Translations under genes and position numbers: made by a program
Part shown: positions 56,921 to 64,000 of the stretch, piece by piece
How positions within the stretch are numbered: the first letter of the stretch is position 1
Layout: every line of letters begins with the position of its first letter
Assembly: GCA_032622095.1 (NCBI GenBank)
Contig: CP136063.1
Coordinates: 87,957,980-88,021,979, forward strand
From: Siphonodentalium dalli
Lineage: Eukaryota; Mollusca; Scaphopoda; Gadilida; Siphonodentaliidae
Direction of reading: 5' to 3'
Length of the DNA stretch: 64,000 nt
The notes under the pieces: generated by a model
Seen by the model: the letters and a program-made list of their open reading frames with translations, nothing else
The model's database searches: none
Told to the model about the DNA's origin: nothing

Positions 56921-58778
56921 CAGGCCTGGCCCTTTGAAATTGGAAGGAGGGCAATGATCGCCCTCCTTAATTTATCCCAGGAGGGCTATTTGATCTGACC
57001 ATATGATGCGAAGCATCATCCGAGTCTCGCAGAGGCGAGCGGGGGTGAGTTTGAGAGGGGGTTTCCCCCTGTCATGATTAGGGGGGTCCGGGGGTAGTGT
57101 CCCTGAGAGCGATTCAGGCATATATTTTGTGGATTTTGTTCAGTGTTTCTTGAGGGAAAAAATGTAGTTTTGTGTGACCCACATTATGTGAGTAAAGGGG
57201 GGATGCCCTATAGCAGAAGAGTCCACAATTAGAGGTACCATGTCTTACCCACCGGAAGCTGACATAAGCTAATGATAGGTAGAGCACTCTGCTGTATAGG
57301 TAGGTCAACATGACCGCTTTCGCAGATTGCCGTAGAAGGATACGCACTACGTTCATGACTGAACTACTGTATAGGCAGTTTCTGATATATAGTCATAAAG
57401 AGTAGGAAAATAAAAGATAGCAGAAACCCAGAGAACACATACAAATTTCGTGTTATGATTTATATTTCATAATAATATTTAATTTAATCATTGTATGATC
57501 AAAGTTATGTGAAAAAGAAATAATCAAAAAAAGGCCCCCTGGTCATTTCTGTAAATTTAGTACCCGTCAGGGTTGGTGATTTTTTTGATTTTTTTAAATA
57601 AATCAAAAAAATCGATTTATTTGATTTAAATCAGATTTATTTGATTTAAATCGATTTTTTTGATTTTTTTTCTCTAATTGTTATGAAAATATGCAATTGT
57701 GCAATGTCTTTGATAAATGAACGTTCTAAAAGGTGTTGCTTATTATATCCAAGGCTGGATTAATCAAAATTCTATTATTATTTTTTGTATATTAAACTAC
57801 ATGTATCAAGCACAAATATCATGGCAGAACAGATATAGCGACCATGTACTTTAATTATGCATACACTTAGGTCCATGTGAGTTCCAATGTTGTGATATTT
57901 GGATAAGTAGACCTGTGCTTAAAGATTTACTAAAACATTTAGTAAATTTTAGCTGAGAACTGAATATATTATCAATCACCTTTTCTCCTCGGTGACGAGG
58001 ACATACATGTAATCACACCATACATATATCAAGTATGGATAACTAGAGTAGTTTAGATGGCACAGTATATGGTAGAATTACTTGGTTGGCATTTACACAT
58101 GTACATGTATGGCAATCAGAAAAGGAAAGGAAATTTAATAGTGTAATGAGGAGTGCTGAATCTGATTGTAGTTACAAATAAGTGGAACAGGTCGTTGCTG
58201 GAGCAGTAATCACAGAACCATGCAATATGCCTGTTTCTATAGGGTTGACAATTACTTCACAATTTCATATCTATTATCCAATTTTGTATATTGTTTAATC
58301 ATAATCATGTTATAGTTTACAAAAAACCTTGTTAGATATTGCAAATTCTTTAGATATGCAATCATTTCAAAATTTTTGATTTAAATCAATGATTTTTTTG
58401 AAAAAAATCATTGATTTAAATCTTGATTTAAATCAATGATTTAAATCGCTTGATTTAAATCAGCCAACCCTGGTACCCGTGAGGTCTCCATGTCGTTACT
58501 GTACATTTATTAACCACGAGTTTCCCAGTCCGGATCCCCCGTCTTTGTAAAATAATTGCGCTTAACATGTATATGCATATGTAAACCATAATATTTATAT
58601 ACTTATTAAAAGATATCAACACTGAAATTTAAAAAAAAAAAAAAAAAAAATTTAAATTATTATTATTTTTTTTTTTTATTATACTTACGCGAGGAGGGCG
58701 ATAGGCGCCCTCCTTATTTTAATTTCAGGCGGGCGGAGGCGGGCGAGGGCGATCGCCCGCCTTAAAAGGCCAGGCCTG
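56921..58778. mobile_element. Inverted-repeat transposon in the snoRNA array
   Basis: Ends CAGGCCTGGCCCTTT and AAAAGGCCAGGCCTG, with further inverted GAGGGC-GATCGCCCTC blocks inside. Flanked by a 6 bp duplication GATTGT (56915-56920 and 58779-58784). The rejoined flanks read GATGGATTGTAAGCATGCC, which is normal array spacer. Near the left end is a GATGCGAAGCATC hairpin followed by G-rich sequence. No transposase was found, and the superfamily is not assigned. Confidence 0.87.
57568..58472. mobile_element. hAT-type MITE nested in the array transposon
   Basis: 905 bp, ends CAGGGTTGGTGATTTTTTTG and GATTTAAATCAGCCAACCCTG, with many GATTTAAATC repeats near both ends. Perfect 8 bp duplication GTACCCGT at 57560-57567 and 58473-58480. 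This insertion is younger than the host element. Confidence 0.92.
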
Positions 58779-58786
58779 GATTGTAA

Positions 58787-58915
58787 GCATGCCTGTATCG
58801 CCAGCTGACAGAATAAAAAACATTCTAGCCATCCTCGGGCATGCAACATAAATTTAGAGAAGACAGTTTGATCACTCAGACCATGTCTGGTGTGAATTAG
58901 GGTGTTCTTACAACA
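58787..58915 (+). ncRNA. Box H/ACA snoRNA, copy 17 (diverged)
   Basis: Guides unchanged, but GTCA is GCCA (loses one inner pair), the basal stem has one G-U pair (CGGGCATGC) and the hairpin 2 stem has GTGTTCT with one mismatch. Begins 3 nt after the transposon's target duplication. Confidence 0.75.
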
Positions 58916-59045
58916 CATAGATTTACATTGCTATGCGAAACAAAAAAAGTTATTTTACTCTCTACTCGGCAATGTTTTAATGCAGATGTTCATCATTTAA
59001 ATCGTGAAAGTTTCCTAATATGAGAATTATGTTGATGAAGTGTAA

Positions 59046-59174
59046 GCATGCCTGTATCGCCAGCTGACAGAATGAAAAACATTCAAGTCATCCTCAGGCA
59101 TGCAACATAAATTTAGAGAAGACAGTTTGATCACTCGGACCATGTCTGATGTGAATTAGGGTCTTCTTACACTA
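59046..59174 (+). ncRNA. Box H/ACA snoRNA, copy 18
   Basis: Standard fold; CATTCAAGTCATCC and CACTCGGACC variants; perfect AGAAGAC/GTCTTCT stem. Confidence 0.83.
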
Positions 59175-59282
59175 AATAGATTTACATTGCTATGCGAAAC
59201 AAAAAAAGTTATTTTACTCTCTACTCTGAAAGGTGTTAATGTAGATGTTCATAATTTTAATCATGAAAGTTTCCTATTTTAA

Positions 59283-59371
59283 ATTATGAGTATCCGCATT
59301 AAAACCTTGCAGAGTAGGGAGGACAATAACTTTTTTTGTTTTGCATAGCAATGTAAATCTATGTATTGTAA
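59283..59371 (-). repeat. Inverted piece of array spacer
   Basis: The reverse complement of this stretch reads as array spacer (AGATTTACATTGCTATGC, AAAAAGTTATTG, CTACTCTGCAAGGTTTTAAT). Together with the direct spacer on either side it could fold back. It lies between copies 18 and 19. Confidence 0.85.
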
Positions 59372-59472
59372 GTTCGTTATTTTACTCCCTATTCTGCAAG
59401 GCTTTAATGTAGATATTCATCATTTAAATCGTGAAAGTTTCCTAATATGAGAATTTTGTTGATGGAGTGTAA

Positions 59473-59601
59473 GCATGCCTGTATCGCCAGCTGACAGAAT
59501 GAAAAACATTCTAGTCATCCTCAGGCATGCAACATAAATTTAGAGAAGACAGTTTGATCACTCAGACCATGTCTGATGTGAATTAGGGTCTTTTTACACT
59601 A
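59473..59601 (+). ncRNA. Box H/ACA snoRNA, copy 19
   Basis: Standard version with GTCTTTT basal stem; the following spacer has a short GCGAAAAAAGAAG deletion form. Confidence 0.86.
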
Positions 59602-59731
59602 AATACATTAGATTTACATTGCTATGCGAAAAAAGAAGTTATTTTACTCTCTACTCTGCAATGTTTTAATGCAGATGTTCATTTAAATCGTGAAAGTTTC
59701 CTAATATGAGAATTATGTTGATGAAGTGTAA

Positions 59732-59866
59732 GCATGCCTGTATCGCCAGCTGACAGAATAAAAAACAAAAACATTCTAGTCATCCTCAGGCATGCAACAT
59801 AAATTTAGAGAAGACAGTTTGATCACTCAGACCATGTCTGATGTGAATTAGGGTCTTCTTACACTA
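59732..59866 (+). ncRNA. Box H/ACA snoRNA, copy 20 (135 nt)
   Basis: Has the same hairpin 1 loop insertion as copies 13 and 15, linking the two halves of the array. Confidence 0.83.
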
Positions 59867-59998
59867 AAATAGATTTACATTGCTATGCGAAACAAAAAAA
59901 ACTTATTTTACTCTCTACTCTGCAATGTTTTAATGCAGATGTTCATCATTAAATCGTGGAAAGTTTCCTAATATGAGAATTATGTTGATGAAGAGTAA

Positions 59999-60127
59999 GC
60001 ATGCCTGTATCGCCAGCTGACAGAATAAAAAATATTCAAGTCATCCTCGGGCATGCAACATAAATTTAGAGAAGACAGTTTGATCACTCAGACCATGTCT
60101 GATGTGAATTAGGGTCTTCTTACACTA
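59999..60127 (+). ncRNA. Box H/ACA snoRNA, copy 21
   Basis: Hairpin 1 apical stem AGAATA...TATTC, basal stem with one G-U pair (CGGGCATGC); guides unchanged. Confidence 0.83.
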
Positions 60128-60259
60128 AAATAGATTTACATTGCTATGCGAAACAAAAAAAACTTATTTTACTCTCTACTCTGCAATGTTTTAATGCAGA
60201 TGTTCATCATTAAATCGTGGAAAGTTTCCTAATATGAGAATTATGTTGATGAAGAGTAA

Positions 60260-60388
60260 GCATGCCTGTATCGCCAGCTGACAGAATAAAAAATATTCAA
60301 GTCATCCTCGGGCATGCAACATAAATTTAGAGAAGACAGTTTGATCACTCGGACCATGTCTGATGTGAATTAGGGTCTTCTTACACTG
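60260..60388 (+). ncRNA. Box H/ACA snoRNA, copy 22
   Basis: Like copy 21, with CACTCGGACC in hairpin 2 and ACA followed by CTG. Confidence 0.82.
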
Positions 60389-60522
60389 AATAGATTTACA
60401 TTGCTATGCGAAACAAAAAAAGTTATTTTACTCTCTACTCTGCAATGTTTTAATGCAGATGTTCATCATTTAAATCGTGAAAGTTTCCAAATATAAGATT
60501 TATGTTGATGAAGTTACAGTAA

Positions 60523-60651
60523 GCATGCCTGTATCGCCAGCTGACAGAATAAAAAACATTCAAGTCATCCTCAGGCATGCAACATAAATTTAGAGAAGAC
60601 AGTTTGATCACTCAGACAATGTCTGGTGTGAATTAGGGTCATCATACAGTA
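60523..60651 (+). ncRNA. Box H/ACA snoRNA, copy 23 (array end)
   Basis: 5' hairpin normal; hairpin 2 basal strand reads GTCATCA, losing two pairs with AGAAGAC. The 3' end ACAGTA matches copy 1, so both edge copies share an older tail than the central block. Confidence 0.75.
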
Positions 60652-61113
60652 CATTGATTTACATTAGGTAGTGGTTGGTGCCAATTAAAAAATCATATAT
60701 CCACAACCAATCAAAATTGCTGTTACGGTGAGATCTCATTCAATTTGTAATTGTAAAATTTAACCAAATTTACCACATTGGTTGTTTTAAATGATTGCCA
60801 TCATGTTATCCCTTGCCTTAAAACACTTGGCAGTGACCATTTCGTTTACATATCACACAATTATTCTGTCGCTTTAACCTCTGGACACTTGGAATACTGT
60901 TCTGATTGGTTGACCAGTCAGACTTCACCATGTTTCTGTTTTTGTTTCATCTCAGTATTCCATTGTCCTTTTATCTGAAATCTTATGAGGGTTCTGTTGG
61001 CAGCTGTTGAGTTTAGAAATACAGCAAACTCGACCAATTTCAAAATGATATCGTATATCCAGCATCTAAAAGTTTGTGTGCTATTGTTAATATTCTTAAT
61101 TTTATTTTAATAG

Positions 61114-61223
61114 ATACCCTAACCTGAAGTCTGTGAAAGAGCTTATCTACAAGAGGGGTTACGGAAAAGTTCACAAACAGCGTATTCCACTGACAGACAA
61201 CTCTATCATTGAGAGCAGACTAG
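61114..61223 (+). CDS. RPL7: RPL7 exon 5
   Basis: 110 nt exon, phase 2 to phase 1, acceptor ttttaatag, donor gtatgc. Encodes [20 protein letters not shown] then [17 protein letters not shown], matching human [20 protein letters not shown] and the RIALTDN segment. Confidence 0.97.
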
Positions 61224-62645
61224 GTATGCACAGATTGCTCTTGATTATTTATTCGCTTTGAATTATATTTAATCCTTCCATGAATGGAGCTTCCTGAAAT
61301 TTTGCGAAAACCCTGTGCCAGTGAATTCTCTTATATATGCAAGTTTCCCACAGGGAGCCTCGCATATATAAAGAGAATACATTGGCCTAACAATATTTAC
61401 AATGATCTTGTATGTAAGCCAGTGCATTATCTTATATATACTAGGCTCCCTATGGGAGACTCGCATATACAAGAGAATGCACTGGCACATGATCTTTAAT
61501 GCTGCACCACCGCAGCTTCCAGAATGAAAGGGTTAAAACTTAGACCTCCGAGATAACCTCCAATAATTGCCTCTCCTGGAACCAGGGCCTTTACAATAAT
61601 ATTGCCTCCCCTGGAACTAGAGCCTTGACAACAATTAACTTATTCTTCCTTGCATTTGCTGATTTGTATCGGAGGCAATTATCAACTCCTCGCAATTGTT
61701 TTTCTCAATTTGTATGTTACCCTGATTTGGAAGCCAGAACTTTTAACAAAATTCTTTTGAATCTGAAGTGAACTTGTGATATGGGAGCAAAATGTTGACT
61801 AATGCCATTATGAGAATGGATGTATCTTATTTTCCTTCTAATCGACCTGACATAATAATACAATCAAATAAGTATGTTATGCCTCATTTATGTAGTGACG
61901 GATAATCAGAGATGTTGATTAACTTATGAGGTCTATCTGACATAATGTATATGTCATTCGCTTAACTAGAGCAGTGGCATAATACGCCTCTTGGCTCATT
62001 TAAAAATTTCATTTCGGAATTATTCCATAACTTTCAGTTTATCAGCCAAAAAAATTTTCAATCCTGCTTACCAAATATAAATTCCATTCTGTCAAGATAA
62101 AAATTTATCACCCGGAAACCAAGAAAGAAGTCCAAATAGATCTGAAACTCTGGTAAAAATTGGCGGACAGAACACAAAATTTAATTTAAGCTCTATTGTG
62201 TTGTAAACCTGCATTGCAATTTTCATTTCATTCCATTCAGTTAACAGTTAACAGAATTTAGCATTCGGAAAACCAAATAAGTTGAAAACGGTTCATAACT
62301 CTGGTAAAAATGAGTGGACAAAATCCAAAATCGAAGTTTACCCATATTTGAATGATGGTTGTGAACTTGCATTCCAAATTTCAGCCCATTCAGTTAACAT
62401 TTACTAAAGTTATCATCCGGAAACTAACTTTACCTTTATTGTTTGGTGCTGAACCTAAATTTCAATTTCATCCCAGTAGAATTAAGTTACCATCCGGAAA
62501 CGAAATGTTAAAGGACGGACAGACCAAAAACATAATATTCGTGTTTTTTAAACTGGCGTATTACAATAAATGCTTCTTTTGTGAAAGATTGTGGCTTTTA
62601 AATTGATTAACAAAAGCTATCATGAGTTTCTTCATTTTTTTCCAG
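61224..62645 (+). other. RPL7 intron 5
   Basis: 1.4 kb intron with a diverged double-hairpin MITE (61311-61489) and, at 62100-62520, a repeat carrying GGAAAACCAAATAAG-like and TTATCATCCGGAAA phrases shared with 22000-23200. Confidence 0.85.
61311..61489. mobile_element. Double-hairpin MITE, copy 3 (diverged)
   Basis: CCCTGTGCCAGTGAATTC at the left and GAATGCACTGGCACA at the right. The terminal palindromes are still visible but have mismatches and a changed centre (CCCACAGGGAG). Confidence 0.8.
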
Positions 62646-62854
62646 GGAGAAAAAATATAATCTGTATGGAGGATTTGGTGCATGAAATCTTCACTTGTGG
62701 ACCAAACTTCAAATATGCTTCAAGCTTTCTGTGGCACTTTAAACTGAACACTCCAAATGGTGGCTGGAGGAGGAAATACAACCATTACAATGATGGTGGT
62801 GACTTCGGAAATCGCGAGGACAAAATTAACGCTCTGTTGAGAAAGATGGTTTAA
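62646..62854 (+). CDS. RPL7: RPL7 exon 6 with stop codon
   Basis: 209 nt coding, entered in phase 1 after ttttttccag. Encodes [40 protein letters not shown] and [20 protein letters not shown], then TAA. Matches the uL30 C-terminus (human [29 protein letters not shown] and GGDAGNREDQINRLIRRMN). Confidence 0.97.
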
Positions 62855-62857
62855 CCT

Positions 62858-62863
62858 AATAAA
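62858..62863 (+). terminator. RPL7 polyadenylation signal
   Basis: AATAAA only 3 nt after the RPL7 stop codon, giving the very short 3' UTR typical of ribosomal protein genes. Confidence 0.75.
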
Positions 62864-63559
62864 GGGTTCCTTATCAGAGCACAATGTCTCGTGTTGTCAA
62901 CCAAAGCCCAAGATGTATAATTCCATCTCAGAACAAGATGTTGCACCACAGGTGCTGGCATATCCCCAAATTGAAACAAGGGTAAGATGAACCCAAATTT
63001 AAAACAAACTAGAATGCATTCACTGGAGCTGCCTGTACCTAGGCCCATTACACATTTGGCATGTTTTGTGGTTTCTTGCCCACATTTTGAATCACGGGTA
63101 CTGGGCCCTCTTTTGAGAGATGGATAGCTAATCTAGATATAAAATTTAAGTACATCCATCACTCTGATATTTGTGGGCATGCGCAGACAGAAAATCTCTA
63201 TTAATAATCTCCAGTTGCTCAATTACACTAATGATGTTCTTAGTAATACCATACGCGTTTAACATTTGTATAGAACAATATAGACATTGCTCATGTTGAG
63301 GGTTTCAAAACGATTGGCTGCCGATTATGCTATTATATACCAATTGGGTTAAATTACTAGTTTGACTAGAATGATTTGTGTATGCCATTGCACTTCAGTG
63401 GTATAAACTATCAAAAGTCAATTTCAAATACCGACAAAACTAAGACATGCGGTCATTGACTAGTCTTCGGGAGCATAAAAGGCATATAGGACAAATGTCA
63501 CGTATGCAGAGATGCACATCATCAAAATGAAACATTGTTTTCCCAGTTAATTATGAATT
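62864..63559. other. Downstream of RPL7, nothing recognised
   Basis: No gene, RNA or repeat boundary was seen on either strand. Confidence 0.5.
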
Positions 63560-64000
63560 TTAAAGGTACTCAATCCGATTAAGCACCCCTATATTACTAT
63601 TTATTTGGCTTCGGTGGTAAAAAAAAATATTTTATTCGAGTCGAGGAACCCACCCATCAAAGCTCAAGAGTGATCAGATATTGATTTTTAAAGTTTGTTA
63701 ATTTTTGGAGATGTGGGCCAGAACTTCGTGCTCAAACAGAACTGCGGGTGTAAGATGGATAACTCCAAAATCAGGTGGTTATTATTGTTAATAGTAACCA
63801 CTTTATTTTCGAGTTATCGATCTTACACCCGCAATTTGTTTGAGCACAAGGTTCTGGCCCACATCTCCGAAAAATTAACAAACTTCAAAAATCGATATCT
63901 AATCCCTCTGAGCTTTGATGGGTGGGTTCCTCGACTCGAATCAAATATTTTTTACCCCCAAAGCCAAACAAATAGTAATTTAGGAGCGTATAATCGTATT
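63560..64000. mobile_element. TTAA-type palindromic MITE, family A copy 5 (cut by window end)
   Basis: Starts TTAAAGGTACTCAATCCGAT. The centre at ~63785 is a long palindrome (CTCCAAAATCAGGTGGTTAT mirrored by ATAGTAACCACTTTATTTTC). The right arm reaches GTAATTTAGGAGCG before the window stops. Confidence 0.85.

Larger units (their letters stand above)
51934..60651 (+). repeat. Tandem array of H/ACA snoRNA units
   Basis: Unit ~265 bp: a 129 nt H/ACA RNA plus a ~135 nt AT-rich spacer that starts near AATACATTAGATTTACATTG and ends TTATGTTGATGAAGAGTAA. Edge copies 1 and 23 are the most diverged, the usual result of homogenisation by unequal exchange. Copies 13 and 15 share a 6 nt loop insertion and alternate with standard copies 14 and 16, showing a ~530 bp dimer duplicated in the central block. 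Confidence 0.93.
51423..61113 (+). other. RPL7 intron 4, host of the snoRNA array (9.7 kb)
   Basis: The array of 23 H/ACA RNA copies occupies 51934-60651, starting 511 nt after the donor and ending 462 nt before the acceptor. Copies 2-16 are in regular ~265 bp steps. 56435-58786 is an interruption by repeat DNA and two transposons, and copies 17-23 follow it. The ~135 nt between RNA copies is nearly as conserved as the RNA, as expected for a recent tandem expansion. Confidence 0.9.

Noticed and set aside
56654-56998. 114-codon frame next to the array transposon
   Set aside because: It runs across unknown repeat DNA, a piece of array spacer and the transposon end, so it is a composite by chance.
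1-64000. tRNA or rRNA genes
   Set aside because: I looked for B-box-like GGTTCGAATCC motifs and conserved rRNA blocks on both strands and saw none with a matching A box or fold; a tRNAscan-SE run would settle it.

Overview
The window is animal genomic DNA: AT-rich, intron-bearing, and packed with short inverted-repeat transposons. A Wnt gene, a metazoan SNARE gene and an intron-rich ribosomal protein gene are recognisable. The repeat style (elements carrying GGACGGACGG-like tracts, many palindromic MITEs, TTAA- and hAT-type elements) suggests a marine lophotrochozoan such as a mollusc. That placement is inference from general repeat flavour only.

Three protein genes can be assembled. (1) The 3' end of a Wnt gene on the + strand: two exons, 880-1148 and 1667-2140; upstream exons lie outside the window. 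(2) USE1, a tail-anchored ER SNARE, on the - strand: six exons between 36976 and 17921, 247 codons deduced, complete. (3) RPL7 (uL30), a large-subunit ribosomal protein, on the + strand: six exons between 37135 and 62854, 245 residues deduced, complete. Its first coding exon is only 11 nt. USE1 and RPL7 are head to head with 158 bp between start codons, so they probably share a bidirectional promoter. That interval holds an ETS-like ACCGGAAG site and a TOP-like pyrimidine tract just before the RPL7 ATG.

The most striking feature is RPL7 intron 4 (51423-61113). It carries 23 copies of a ~129 nt sequence with every hallmark of a box H/ACA snoRNA: two hairpins with internal pockets, an ACATAA H box in the hinge and an ACA box 3 nt from the 3' end. 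The copies sit in ~265 bp tandem units. The pocket strands are almost invariant and copy 1 shows a compensatory base-pair change. The 5' pocket fits AGGA-U-A-GCUGGCG, which I recall as a conserved segment of LSU rRNA domain II. The 3' pocket partly fits CCUAUUCUCAAACU, a little further along the same domain. The array is interrupted by a 1.86 kb inverted-repeat transposon with a 6 bp target duplication, itself split by a 905 bp hAT-type element with a perfect 8 bp duplication.

Region by region: 1-2140 Wnt 3' end; 2141-17920 intergenic, made of MITEs, minisatellites and diverged duplications; 17921-36976 USE1, introns loaded with repeats; 36977-37134 shared promoter; 37135-62854 RPL7, with a triple-nested hAT/hAT/LINE in intron 1, an inverted-repeat element in intron 2, the snoRNA array in intron 4 and a hairpin MITE in intron 5; 62855-64000 downstream sequence ending in a truncated TTAA palindromic element. 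Functionally, RPL7 and its intronic snoRNAs both serve the large ribosomal subunit. USE1 (Golgi-to-ER traffic) is coupled to them only through the promoter, and Wnt is unrelated.
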